Source of the DNA: Paenibacillaceae bacterium
Lineage (GTDB): Bacteria > Bacillota > Bacilli > Paenibacillales > Paenibacillaceae
Length of the DNA stretch: 64,000 bases
Assembly (NCBI GenBank): GCA_004134985.1
Contig: REGQ01000005.1
Location: 62,001-126,000 of the forward strand
Reading direction: 5' to 3'
The notes below the pieces were generated by a model. The model worked only from the letters and a program-made list of their open reading frames with translations. It made no database searches and was not told where the DNA came from. Of this stretch, positions 25,598 to 34,909 are shown piece after piece (within the stretch, counting starts at the first letter, position 1; each line of letters opens with the position of its first letter). Made by a program: the position numbers and the translations under genes.

Positions 25598-27163
25598 ATG
25601 ATTCTGATTGTGGACGATCAAAAGCATATACGGGACGGACTGCAGGCCATGCTGAGCCAGTTTCCTATGGAGATTGACAACATTTACTGTGCCGCCAACG
25701 GGATTGAGGCGTTGCAAATATTGCGTCAGCACAGCGTCCAACTGGTGATTACCGATATCATGATGCCGGATATGGATGGTCTGTCGCTAATGGCGCACAC
25801 CAAAGAGGAGCGCATCAAGGTGGATTACCTGATTATCAGCGGCTACAGCGATTTTGCCTATGCCCAAAAAGCCATTGGGCTTGGGGCAAAGGGCTACCTG
25901 CTCAAGCCTGTGAAGCGGGAGGATCTGCAAACTGCGGTAGAGCATGCATTGCTGGAGGTAAGAACACGGCAGGCGCTCGCGCGCAATATGGAGAATATCT
26001 CCCGCCGCGCTATGGAGACTGACCGTAAAGAGCTGAGCATGTTTATGCAAGGCGCGGCGGGCGATGAGGCTTGGATCCGCCAGACCCAGCAGCAAAATCC
26101 AGTGCTGTGGAACAACTACCGCCTGTGCCTGCTGCGGGAGGAACTGTGGATTAACCAGCCGGGAGCCAGTAGCAGCCATAGCATGGAATCCATAGCCTAC
26201 GGTGTATATGGCAGACAGGGGTGCATATGCCTGCAGCACCGTCCGTACTTGATCCTTGCGGTTGATGCGGCCGTAGATACGGGGGCTTTGCCGACCGCGC
26301 TTCAGGAAGGACAGATTCGTGCCGTCACTGCGATGACTGGTCCGCAGCAAGGATTAAAAGGTTTGCCGGGCAGCTATACACAAGTAATGGATCTATTCCG
26401 CCACAGCTACTTGTTTCCAGATAAGCGCTGCATTTTGTGGGAGCAGATTGAGGGGCTGGAGCAGCAGTGGCAGCTTCCCTATGAGGAGTTATATGAACTG
26501 TTCCAGTTAATCGGCACCAAAAACAGCGGCAAAATTTCCGAAGGCATTTCGATGATATTCCACAAAGATGTGCTGCAGCGCTATCACATCCGCTACACAC
26601 AGCAGCTATGCCGCGCCGTAGTACAAATGCTGGAGGAGTATGAGCGTGTTATCCGCCCCTACATGGGGGAAGAAGCACTGGATATTGAATGTTTGCGCAA
26701 CCTTTACGATTATCCGGGCATTCGTGATTACATTCAGGCGCTGCAACAGCAGCTGCTTCGGCTTAACCAGTTTTATTATGAATTTAAGTGCAGCTATCGC
26801 AACACGCAGGACTTGAACGAAGCGATCCGCTATATTCACGAAAATTATCATAAGCCGCTGGACTTAGCGATGGTATCCAACCACGTATCACTGAATTATG
26901 CCTATTTTTCAAACTTGTTTAAGAAAAATATCGGCAAAGGCTTCGCAGAATATTTGCGTGATGTGCGCCTGGATAAAGCCCGGCGGCTGCTGGCCGAAAC
27001 CGAAAATAAAATCGTCAAGGTGGCTGCCATGGTGGGGTATGAAAGCTATAAAAGCTTTACCCGGGCATTTCGGGATGTGATGGATATGCAACCCACAGAG
27101 TATCGGCAGCTGATGCGTCGGAAGAATGAAAGGGAGGGGAAATACCATGACACAGCATTATGA
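25598..27163 (+). CDS. YesN-type AraC response regulator
   Basis: 521 residues. The receiver domain has the acidic pair VDDQ at 6-7, phospho-Asp53 in ITDIMMPDMDG, and Lys103 in YLLKPVK. A middle region of about 270 residues is poorly conserved, followed by a C-terminal AraC pair of helix-turn-helices (LDLAMVSNHVSLNYAYFSNL and VAAMVGYESYKSFTRAFRD). Activated by the preceding kinase, it probably switches on the importer, phosphorylase and glucanase genes. Its 3' end overlaps the phosphorylase start by 17 bases. Confidence 0.92.
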   Translation: MILIVDDQKHIRDGLQAMLSQFPMEIDNIYCAANGIEALQILRQHSVQLVITDIMMPDMDGLSLMAHTKEERIKVDYLIISGYSDFAYAQKAIGLGAKGYLLKPVKREDLQTAVEHALLEVRTRQALARNMENISRRAMETDRKELSMFMQGAAGDEAWIRQTQQQNPVLWNNYRLCLLREELWINQPGASSSHSMESIAYGVYGRQGCICLQHRPYLILAVDAAVDTGALPTALQEGQIRAVTAMTGPQQGLKGLPGSYTQVMDLFRHSYLFPDKRCILWEQIEGLEQQWQLPYEELYELFQLIGTKNSGKISEGISMIFHKDVLQRYHIRYTQQLCRAVVQMLEEYERVIRPYMGEEALDIECLRNLYDYPGIRDYIQALQQQLLRLNQFYYEFKCSYRNTQDLNEAIRYIHENYHKPLDLAMVSNHVSLNYAYFSNLFKKNIGKGFAEYLRDVRLDKARRLLAETENKIVKVAAMVGYESYKSFTRAFRDVMDMQPTEYRQLMRRKNEREGKYHDTAL

Positions 27164-30100
27164 ATTGGGCGAGACGGCGTTTATTATGCGTGATTACGGC
27201 ACGCTTGCACCGTTTACCAGCTTTTTGCCGGGGTTGGCAGGGACAAAGGGAATCCCGATCTGGGCGTTTTATGTCAACCGTGGCCAGGGCATCTGCAGTT
27301 TCGGCATCGATAATAAAAGCAATGCCATCCTGGAGTTTGACCCGGCCTACCTGGCCTATGAAAAAGTATCGATCAACGGTTTTCGAACCTTCCTTCGCGT
27401 AAACGGCCAATATATCGAGCCTTTTTCGGCAGATAACGAAGCCGACACACAGATGCGCATAGAGGAAAACCAGATGCACATTCATACGCAGAATTTAGAG
27501 GATTCTATCCAAACGGATGTTTCCTATTTTGTCATGCCCAATGAGGATTACGGTGCACTGGTTCGGAGGGTTACCATTCGAAATACCGGCGATCAGGAGT
27601 TGCAAATTGAGGGGCTGGACGGATTGCCCCGCCTGATTCCCTATGGAATTAAAAACGGTGAGTACAAAGAGATGGCTAACCTGCTGCGCAGTTGGTCCGA
27701 GGTGCGCAACGTGGAAAATGGCGCGCCGCTGTTTACGTTGCGCTCCACCACCGGTGACAGTGCGCAGGTTGGCGATGTGGCAGGAGGGTACTTTGCCCTC
27801 TCGCAGGTGGATGGCGTAATCACAGCGCCCATCTATGACAGTTGGGCCGTTTTTGGCGAAGGGCAGAGCATGGATCGGCCGCGCATATTTAGTAACAAGG
27901 GGCTGAAGGGCGTTACCGATCACAAGCAGTGCTATACTAATAAGCTGCCCTGTGCCTTCACGCCGTTTACGGCCGTCCTTCCGCCAGGTGGACAGACCCG
28001 GATTGATACGGTTATTGGCTACGCAGCAAGTCTTGCCTGGCTCAACACTAAAATACCCGTAATGAGCAGCTCCGCTTACCTGGATCAAAAACAGGAGGAA
28101 GCGAAGAGCCTTGTCGAAGAACTGCTGCAGGATGTGCAAACAACCTCTGCAGAGCCGCTTTTCGACCGCTATATCCGGCAGTGCTACCTGGATAATTTGC
28201 TGCGCGGCGGCTACCCCGTCCCATTTGATGCAGGCGGCAGCCAGACGGTAGTGCATCTGTTCTCGCGCAAACACGGCGATCCAGAACGTGACTATAACTT
28301 TTTCTCCATTGCCGCACAGCCCTATTCGCAGGGCAACGGCAACTTCCGCGATGTGTGCCAAAACCGGCGCAGCGACGTGCTGCTGCATCCATTTGCCGGT
28401 GGGCACAACATCCGTACTTTTTTGGATTTGATCCAGGCGGACGGTTATAACCCGCTGGAGGTGCAGGGAATGGTGCTGCGTATTCCCACAGCGCAGCAAG
28501 CGCCGCTGAGCAGTATCCTGAGCAGACTGGAGCAGCCGCTGGCGCAAAAGCTTGAAGCACTTTGTACCGATCGCTTTACGCTGGGGCAACTGGTCCAAGC
28601 AACAGGTGTGGATTCACCTTTGATTGCCGAGCTGCTAGCGTTGGCAGAAGCTGAGAGCAACGCCGCCTTCCATGAAGGTTATTGGGTAGATCACTGGGTG
28701 TACTTGCTGGATCTGGTGGAAAACACATTAAAGCTCTACCCTGATCAGACAAACAGCCTGTTGTTTGAAAATGCCATCTACCGCTTCTATAACAGCCCGG
28801 CACGTGTAGCCCCTCGCAGCCAAAAATATGTGCTGGATGACGGGCAGCCCCGCCAATACCACAGCGTGGTGCTGGACGAGGTGAAAAAGGAGCAGGGCTG
28901 GAAGCCGGATGCAGCACAGTGGCTGACTACTGCCCAAGGCGAGGTATACAGGACTGGGCTATACGCCAAGTTGTTCATGCTGGCAACCGTAAAGTTTGCT
29001 ACGCTCGATCCGTATGGCATGGGCATTGAGATGGAAGCCAACAAACCCGGCTGGAACGACGCCATGAATGGTTTGCCCGGCCTGTTTGGCAGCAGTATGG
29101 GAGAAACGATTGAGCTCAAGCGGCTGCTCACCTTCCTTCAGCAGGCGGCCATACAGGATCAACAGGTTACGCTTCCCTGTGAGTTTACGGAATTATTAAC
29201 CACCTTACAAAAACTGATTCAACGCCGTGACATTGCTGAACTGGACGCCTTTGCCTATTGGGATGCCTGTACCGCTGCACGTGAGAAATACCGTGAGGCG
29301 GTACGCTTTACGATCAGCGGTGAACAGCAAAGCTACTCCGTCCAAACGCTGAGCGAGCTGTGCGCATACATGCAGGCTATGGTAGAGCAAGGGATTCAGC
29401 GTGCTATGAACTATGGCGACGGGCTGATTCCTACATTTTTCACCTTTAATGCAGTTGGGTTTAGTGCCGTCGAAGATGCGGACGGGCAGCCGGCTCTTGC
29501 ACCCTGCGGTTTGCCGCGCATGATGGTGCATGAATTTAGCCCGCGTGCCTTACCTGCGTTTTTGGAAGGTCCGGTGAAGCTGCTAAGCGTCACGCAGGAC
29601 GCAGACCAGGCGCTGGCGCTGCACCGGAGCGTGCGTAGCTCTGCGCTGTTTGATAAAAAGTTGAAGATGTACAAAACCTGTGTGTCCCTGGATGACGAGC
29701 CGATGTCCATCGGACGTATCCGAGCCTTTACTCCCGGCTGGCAGGAGCGAGAGTCCGTCTTTTTGCACATGCATTACAAGTATCTGTTGGCGATGCTGCG
29801 CGGGGGGCTTTATCAGCCCTTCTTTGAAGAGATGAAGACGACCTGGCTTCCATTCCGCAGTGCTGAAACCTATGGCAGAAGCCCGTTGGAGAACTGCTCA
29901 TTTCTGGCCTCCAGCGTCAATCCCGATCCTGGTCTGCATGGCCGCGGCTTTGTTACACGGCTGAGCGGTTCTACGACCGAGGTGCTCTCCATGTGGGCGG
30001 AGATGATGGTGGGAGATGTTTGGTTTGCATTTGAAAATGGTGCATTGTCTTTCACATTTGCACCCGTTCTGCCGGGCTGGCTGTTTGATGAGGAGGGCAA

Positions 30101-30311
30101 GTTAACCTTCCGTTTGTTGTCTGCCTGTGATGTCACCTATCATAATCCCCGCCGTGCGGATACCTTTGGCATAAATGCTGTAAAGGTCACTTCCATTACG
30201 TTGAAATATGAAGGGACACAGGTTACGTTTAGGGGAAACACGCTGCCGGAGCAATGGGCCAGCCTCCTGCGGGAGGGGCAGCTAGATGATATCGTGATAC
30301 AATTAGCATAA
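27147..30311 (+). CDS. GH94-superfamily glycoside phosphorylase, probably beta-1,3-oligoglucan (GH161-like)
   Basis: 1054 residues, much longer than cellobiose phosphorylase (about 800) and close to the GH149/GH161 beta-1,3-glucan phosphorylases, one of which is known from Paenibacillus polymyxa. Readable features: N-terminal beta-sandwich (FYVNRGQGICSFGIDNKSNA), a helical catalytic domain with the Asp-containing RDVCQNRRSDVLL, EGYWVDHWVYLLDLVE, NKPGWNDAMNGLPGLFGSSM, and a C-terminal GRSPLENCSFLASSVNPDP. RDVCQNRRSD is in the position of the GH94 catalytic acid RDxxQD/NR. Adjacent laminarinases support a beta-1,3 substrate. No signal peptide; it would form glucose 1-phosphate in the cytosol. 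ATG 27147 follows GGGAGGGG. Confidence 0.82.
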   Translation: MTQHYELGETAFIMRDYGTLAPFTSFLPGLAGTKGIPIWAFYVNRGQGICSFGIDNKSNAILEFDPAYLAYEKVSINGFRTFLRVNGQYIEPFSADNEADTQMRIEENQMHIHTQNLEDSIQTDVSYFVMPNEDYGALVRRVTIRNTGDQELQIEGLDGLPRLIPYGIKNGEYKEMANLLRSWSEVRNVENGAPLFTLRSTTGDSAQVGDVAGGYFALSQVDGVITAPIYDSWAVFGEGQSMDRPRIFSNKGLKGVTDHKQCYTNKLPCAFTPFTAVLPPGGQTRIDTVIGYAASLAWLNTKIPVMSSSAYLDQKQEEAKSLVEELLQDVQTTSAEPLFDRYIRQCYLDNLLRGGYPVPFDAGGSQTVVHLFSRKHGDPERDYNFFSIAAQPYSQGNGNFRDVCQNRRSDVLLHPFAGGHNIRTFLDLIQADGYNPLEVQGMVLRIPTAQQAPLSSILSRLEQPLAQKLEALCTDRFTLGQLVQATGVDSPLIAELLALAEAESNAAFHEGYWVDHWVYLLDLVENTLKLYPDQTNSLLFENAIYRFYNSPARVAPRSQKYVLDDGQPRQYHSVVLDEVKKEQGWKPDAAQWLTTAQGEVYRTGLYAKLFMLATVKFATLDPYGMGIEMEANKPGWNDAMNGLPGLFGSSMGETIELKRLLTFLQQAAIQDQQVTLPCEFTELLTTLQKLIQRRDIAELDAFAYWDACTAAREKYREAVRFTISGEQQSYSVQTLSELCAYMQAMVEQGIQRAMNYGDGLIPTFFTFNAVGFSAVEDADGQPALAPCGLPRMMVHEFSPRALPAFLEGPVKLLSVTQDADQALALHRSVRSSALFDKKLKMYKTCVSLDDEPMSIGRIRAFTPGWQERESVFLHMHYKYLLAMLRGGLYQPFFEEMKTTWLPFRSAETYGRSPLENCSFLASSVNPDPGLHGRGFVTRLSGSTTEVLSMWAEMMVGDVWFAFENGALSFTFAPVLPGWLFDEEGKLTFRLLSACDVTYHNPRRADTFGINAVKVTSITLKYEGTQVTFRGNTLPEQWASLLREGQLDDIVIQLA

Positions 30312-30327
30312 ACATGCGGGTCCAAGT

Positions 30328-30360
30328 TAGCTCCCATCGCTAGATGGGAGCTATTTGACG
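30328..30360 (+). terminator. terminator-like hairpin after the phosphorylase
   Basis: Perfect 11-bp arms TAGCTCCCATC (30328-30338) and GATGGGAGCTA (30343-30353) with a 4-base loop, then TTTGACG. The short T-run makes it a weak classical terminator. The tail CTATTTGACGC also occurs in the inverted repeat at 13711-13722. Confidence 0.6.
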
Positions 30361-30531
30361 CGTACTATTGTTAGGGATAACCATTGTCGCTGCTGAATTA
30401 CATAAATAAGCTCAAATCCAAAAAAATGGGTTACAACAAAAACAATTGTACCTTTTAACTGATTATTTTATTCGATAGAATTAAGGTGTCTACCGGAGTG
30501 AAAGCAGGTTAGACAACAACTTGTAAGCGGT

Positions 30532-30545
30532 TTCCTTTAGGCCGG
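30532..30545. promoter_or_regulatory. candidate cre (CcpA) site
   Basis: TGTAAGCGGTTTCC matches the Bacillus cre consensus TGWNANCGNTNWCA at 13 of 14 positions (last base differs). Located about 130 bases before the secreted glucanase, it would give glucose repression. Confidence 0.4.
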
Positions 30546-30676
30546 GAGAAATGATCGGCATAAGGAATTGACCGTGGGAAATATGGGAGGTGAAGCGCAA
30601 GGGGGTTTGTAAAGATCCACATGTGACCATACGTTTTTAAAGCAAGGTGACATTAATTTATTGAAGGAGGACAATT

Positions 30677-33301
30677 ATGAAGCGATTCCACAATACGGAG
30701 AAACGGTTTAAGCAAAGGGTATTGAGTTTGGTCTTAGCGGTAGTTATGCTGGCTAGCGTGGGCCTGTTGCCAACATCGAAGGTTCAGGCAGTTGGGGAAG
30801 CAGGAACCACAGTTACCTCTATGGGTTACTTTTCGGCAGCCGACGGGCCTGTAATCTCAAAATCAGGGGTTGGACAAGCTAGCTACGGTTTTGTAATGCC
30901 CGTATTCAACGGCGGCTCCGCCACCTGGAATGATGTTTCGGCCGACTTGGGTGTAAATGTTAAAGTGGGTGGCAATTGGGTCGATATTGACAGTGCCGGC
31001 GGCTATGTTTATAACCAAAACTGGGGGCACTGGAGCGACGGCGGCATGAATGGCTATTGGTTCACCCTTTCCGCGACGACAGAGATTCAGCTGTTCTCCA
31101 AGGCTAATGGGGTTACACTTGAATATACACTTGTATTTCAAAACATAAACAAAACAACCATCACGGCTATGACACCTGCACAAGGGTCGCAGTTTACAGC
31201 AGGTTTTACAGGCGGCGCAGGCTTTATCTATCCTATTTTCAACAACGATCCGGCCATAATCTATGAAGCCGTAGCTGATGATTTGAAGGTGTATGTTAAA
31301 CCTGTAAACAGCAGCACCTGGATTGATATTGAAAATAATGCAGCCAGCGGCTGGATCTATGATAGCAACTTCGGCCAATTTACCGAAGGAGGCGGCGGCT
31401 ACTGGTTTACGGTAACAGAGTCTCTCAATGTAAAATTAGAATCGAAAACCTCTTCGGCTAACACCGTATATACCATCATCTTTAATGAGCCGGTAAGAAA
31501 TTCCTATCTCATTACCCCTTATGAGGGAACGACCTTTACAGCAGATGCGAAGGGCGTAATCGGCATACCGCTTCCGAAGATTGATGGGGGAGCGCCAATA
31601 GGCACGGAGCTTGGAAATTTCATATACCAGATCAACATCAACGGACAGTGGAAAGAGCTGGCGGACACCAGCCAGAGCGGATTTGCCTACTCCCCTAATG
31701 GTTACAATAACATGTCAGATGCCAATCAGTGGGGCTATTGGGCCGACTATATCTATGGACTTTGGTTCCAGCCTATCCAGGAGGATATGCAGATCCGTAT
31801 CGGCTATCCATTAAATGGGCAGGCGGGCGGAAGCGTCGGCAGCAACTTCGTCAACTATACCTTCATCGGCAATCCAGATGCTCCCCGTCCGGATGTAACC
31901 GATCATGAGAATATTCCGATCGGAACGCCAACTGACCCAGCCATCGATGGCATGACGCTCATCTGGCAGGATGAATTTAACGGAACCCAGCTCGATACGA
32001 GCAAGTGGAACTATGAAACAGGCTATTATATCAATGACGATCCCCATAGCTGGGGTTGGGGCAATGCGGAGGTGGCGCACTATACAGACAGTGCCCAGAA
32101 TGTATTTGTACAGGACGGGAAGTTAAATCTCAGAGCCTTGAACGATCCGAAAAACTTCCCGCAGGATCCTAGCCGTTATGCACAGTACTCGTCCGGCAAG
32201 CTTAACACGAAGGATAACTTCTCCTTCCAGTACGGGAGAGTAGACATCCGTGCAAAGCTGCCTACAGGCAATGGCGTCTGGCCGGCACTGTGGATGCTTC
32301 CGGAAGATGCTGCTTACGGTGCGTGGGCTGCATCTGGAGAAATTGATATTATGGAAGCGAAAGGACGTTTGCCTGGCACGACCAGCGGAGCCTTGCATTT
32401 TGGCGGACAATGGCCAGTAAACCGGTATATTGCTGGCGAATATCACTTCCCTGAAGGCCAAACGTTTGCAAATGATTTTCGTGTATATTCCATGGTCTGG
32501 GAAGAGGATAACTTTAAATGGTATGTGGATGGGGAGTTCTTCTTTAAAGTCACCAGCGATCAATGGTATTCCGTGGCTGCACCGAATAATCCGAACGCCC
32601 CGTTCGATCAGCCTTTCTATCTCATTATGAATTTGGCAATCGGCGGGTACTTTGACGGCCTTCTTACTCCGGATCCAGAGGATATTCCTGCAACGATGCA
32701 AGTGGATTATGTGCGCGTGTATAAAAACGGCGACGAAAATCCTGGCAATGTATCTGTTTCGGGTGTAAGTTTAAACCAGACAGCTGCACAGTTGGAAGTA
32801 GGTCAGAATGTACAATTAAATGCCAATGTAGCACCGTCTAATGCAACGAACAAGCAGGTGACTTGGGCTGTTTCCAACACGAGCGTCGCTACCGTGAATC
32901 AGGGAGGGCAGGTGACGGGGCTTGCTCCGGGCACAACAACAGTGACTGCCACAACGGTTGATGGCAATATAACGGCTGACTGCACCGTTACTGTTCTGCA
33001 GGGGACATCCAACGTCATAACTATTGGTGATGCGGTACGCGGCCTGAAGAAAATAGGCGATGACGTATTGTTTTATGTAAATGGTGCAACTTTTGCCGAT
33101 CTACACTATAAGTTAAACAACGGCGAGCAGTTGAACGTAACGATGGCCTCAATAGGGAACGGTAACTATACCTACCCCGTAAATAACTTGCAAAATGGGG
33201 ATACCCTCGAGTACTCCTTTACTTATAATCCGGGGCAAGGGGCGCTGGATACGCCAACGCTCACGTATATCCATGGGGTAACCCAAGGAACAGCAGAGTA
33301 A
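30677..33301 (+). CDS. secreted multidomain GH16 beta-1,3-glucanase
   Basis: 874 residues. A signal peptide (LSLVLAVVMLASVGLLPTSK, cleavage near VQA) comes first. Next come three related modules of about 110 residues (roughly 40-150, 155-265, 270-395), each with a W(V/I)DI or WKEL segment and a GYWFT/GLWFQ end. The GH16 domain (about 420-690) has the intact catalytic motif SGEIDIMEAKGRLPG and FYLIMNLAIGGYFDG. A Big_2 Ig-like domain follows (GVSLNQTAAQLEVGQNVQLN), then a C-terminal domain of about 90 residues resembling the beta-1,3-glucan-binding CBM56 (tentative). Outside the cell it would release oligomers for the importer. The cytoplasmic GH16 at 19133 is its close catalytic relative. Confidence 0.9.
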   Translation: MKRFHNTEKRFKQRVLSLVLAVVMLASVGLLPTSKVQAVGEAGTTVTSMGYFSAADGPVISKSGVGQASYGFVMPVFNGGSATWNDVSADLGVNVKVGGNWVDIDSAGGYVYNQNWGHWSDGGMNGYWFTLSATTEIQLFSKANGVTLEYTLVFQNINKTTITAMTPAQGSQFTAGFTGGAGFIYPIFNNDPAIIYEAVADDLKVYVKPVNSSTWIDIENNAASGWIYDSNFGQFTEGGGGYWFTVTESLNVKLESKTSSANTVYTIIFNEPVRNSYLITPYEGTTFTADAKGVIGIPLPKIDGGAPIGTELGNFIYQININGQWKELADTSQSGFAYSPNGYNNMSDANQWGYWADYIYGLWFQPIQEDMQIRIGYPLNGQAGGSVGSNFVNYTFIGNPDAPRPDVTDHENIPIGTPTDPAIDGMTLIWQDEFNGTQLDTSKWNYETGYYINDDPHSWGWGNAEVAHYTDSAQNVFVQDGKLNLRALNDPKNFPQDPSRYAQYSSGKLNTKDNFSFQYGRVDIRAKLPTGNGVWPALWMLPEDAAYGAWAASGEIDIMEAKGRLPGTTSGALHFGGQWPVNRYIAGEYHFPEGQTFANDFRVYSMVWEEDNFKWYVDGEFFFKVTSDQWYSVAAPNNPNAPFDQPFYLIMNLAIGGYFDGLLTPDPEDIPATMQVDYVRVYKNGDENPGNVSVSGVSLNQTAAQLEVGQNVQLNANVAPSNATNKQVTWAVSNTSVATVNQGGQVTGLAPGTTTVTATTVDGNITADCTVTVLQGTSNVITIGDAVRGLKKIGDDVLFYVNGATFADLHYKLNNGEQLNVTMASIGNGNYTYPVNNLQNGDTLEYSFTYNPGQGALDTPTLTYIHGVTQGTAE

Positions 33302-33373
33302 ACCAGGTAAATTTAGCCAGTTTCAATGGGATGTAAAAGTGGCGTGACATTAGGCAACATAATAATGCCTTTA

Positions 33374-33420
33374 ACAGGCGAGAGGGAAGTGTTATATCTT
33401 CCCGCTCGTCTGTTTCTGTT
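33374..33420 (+). terminator. terminator of the secreted GH16 gene
   Basis: Arms ACAGGCGAGAGGGAAG (33374-33389) and CTTCCCGCTCGTCTGT (33398-33413), two non-Watson-Crick pairs, followed by TTCTGTT. Confidence 0.6.
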
Positions 33421-33431
33421 GACGAGGGAAT

Positions 33432-33612
33432 TAATGTTGTATTTCTTACAACAATCCAAAATAATGGCCGCGACAAAGGGGGAATTGTTGTAGAAAATAC
33501 ATGATTTTACGTGGAGGAGGTCATTTCACTTAACAATTGTTGTACAAAGTGCAGCAATTTCGCAAGAATCGGCTCCTGCGCCTGGAGAAGTTGTAGAAAA
33601 TACAACAATTCA
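33432..33612. repeat. inverted-repeat region built from GTTGTA...TACAAC motifs
   Basis: Several copies of GTTGTA-like and TACAAC-like sequences: GTTGTATTTCTTACAAC near 33432, TTGTTGTAGAAAATACA near 33486, AACAATTGTTGTACAA near 33530, and GTTGTAGAAAATACAAC near 33590, which is itself a hairpin. A 64-codon minus-strand frame (33507-33701) runs through it without a convincing start. I read it as an intergenic repeat or decayed mobile sequence. The rest of the 33302-33838 gap holds nothing I recognise. Confidence 0.6.
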
Positions 33613-33838
33613 TCCCCAGCATTGATATTTGGTTTTGAGCCGGAATAGCAGTTGCGGCGAATCAATAGATTCGACGGTCCCGCTGTCCAAAGTTTCATCA
33701 AGGCAATAATTTAGATCGCGTACTATCTTATGGAAACGGACTAAAACTGTTTCTGTAGACCCACACAGGTTCAATAGGATACAATCATGGCTGGAGAAAA
33801 AACGGATCTAAATAATGACTTGTGAGGGATATTTGGAA

Positions 33839-34723
33839 ATGACGAATGAGATCAAATCCGCATTTGCGATATGGATCAGCTTGATCAGCAATATAGTCTT
33901 GACGGGGCTTAAGCTTGTCGTTGGCTTCGTGTTCAGCAGTCCGGTACTCATTGCCGACGGCGTTCATAATGCGGGGGATGTTGTGGCAACGGGTGCCGCA
34001 TTGAGTTCGATGCGCGTATCCAAACAGCCGCCGGACGAGGATCATCCGTATGGACACGGCAAGGCAGAAGTGATTGGAGCGGGCATCGTCGCCATCATTC
34101 TGGGGCTGGCTGCTATCTATATGGGGTACCACTCCATTACGGCACTATTCGAGCCACCTCATCAGGCGACGGTCATTGCGCTGGTTGCGGCTGCATTTTC
34201 ATTAATTCTCAAGCAGGTTCTGTATGTGTATACAATGTCCATTGGCAAAAAAACGAACAGCAACGGTCTGATCGCGACAGCCTACGACCATCTTGCCGAT
34301 GTCTATGCGTCGATTGCAGCGGTGATCGGGATCGGCTTGGCGTTGATCGGCGATCATTTTGGTATCGCGATTCTGGCCTACGGTGACCCGATTGCAGGCT
34401 TCATTGTCGCGATTCTTGTCTTGAAGCTGGCGATTCATATGGGCAAGTCCTCCATAGGCGTTCTCATGGAGCAAAATCTGGATCAGGGTCGTATCGATGC
34501 GTTTATCCGTCTGATTCAGGAGGTGCCGGAAGTGAAGCGAATCGACCGCATTCGGGCTCGAGAGCACGGTCACTATGTCATTGTCGATGTGCGTGTCGGC
34601 ATCCCGGCGGATTTGACAATTCAGAGCGGGCATGATATTTCCCGGCGTATTAAAAAGAGCATCATGAGCGCGCACCCCGATGTGGAGGAAGTGCTGATTC
34701 ATTTAAATCCCTGGTATGAGTAA
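33839..34723 (+). CDS. cation diffusion facilitator (CDF) family transporter
   Basis: 294 residues, six membrane helices, exporting Zn2+, Mn2+, Fe2+ or Co2+ by proton exchange. The family signature near TM2 (LIADGVHNAGDVVATG) and the TM5 site (TAYDHLADVYASIAAV) show the paired His/Asp metal ligands. PDEDHPYGHGKAE is the conserved loop. The cytoplasmic C-terminal domain ends ISRRIKKSIMSAHPDVEEVLIHLNPW. I prefer ATG 33839 (GAGGGA 9 bases upstream) to ATG 33815. The metal cannot be assigned. Monocistronic except for a tiny overlapping ORF. Confidence 0.9.
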   Translation: MTNEIKSAFAIWISLISNIVLTGLKLVVGFVFSSPVLIADGVHNAGDVVATGAALSSMRVSKQPPDEDHPYGHGKAEVIGAGIVAIILGLAAIYMGYHSITALFEPPHQATVIALVAAAFSLILKQVLYVYTMSIGKKTNSNGLIATAYDHLADVYASIAAVIGIGLALIGDHFGIAILAYGDPIAGFIVAILVLKLAIHMGKSSIGVLMEQNLDQGRIDAFIRLIQEVPEVKRIDRIRAREHGHYVIVDVRVGIPADLTIQSGHDISRRIKKSIMSAHPDVEEVLIHLNPWYE

Positions 34724-34865
34724 GCTCATATTGATCATTTGTTTATACTGGGATAAGGAGTTGCCGCTGAACTTTAATCCCGTCGTTCACTGGCGTTCCG
34801 AAACAGAAGGTGTGCGATTGGGGCAATTCGAGGAAGAAATACTGGCGGATCGCTTGGTGGTGTGA
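34716..34865 (+). CDS. 49-residue ORF overlapping the CDF stop (unrecognised)
   Basis: ATG 34716 overlaps the last codons of the CDF gene in another frame and runs to TGA 34863-34865. The protein starts with a hydrophobic stretch (KLILIICLYW) and ends GQFEEEILADRLVV. It could be translated by coupling, or be the remnant of a longer gene. No family recognised. Confidence 0.25.
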   Translation: MSKLILIICLYWDKELPLNFNPVVHWRSETEGVRLGQFEEEILADRLVV

Positions 34866-34909
34866 GAGCTCGGGGGCTGAGGTTAGCAGCCCCCTGCTAC
34901 TGGATTAGC

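Larger units (their letters stand above)
30312..30676. other. 365-bp spacer before the secreted GH16 gene
   Basis: Holds the hairpin at 30328-30353, a candidate cre site at 30532-30545 and a GGAGG ribosome site (30664-30670 region). No clear -35/-10 pair stands out; activation by the YesN regulator may replace a strong promoter. No coding frame. Confidence 0.6.

Noticed and set aside
33507-33701. 64-codon minus-strand ORF
   Set aside because: It runs through the GTTGTA/TACAAC repeat region and has no ribosome site or recognisable homology.
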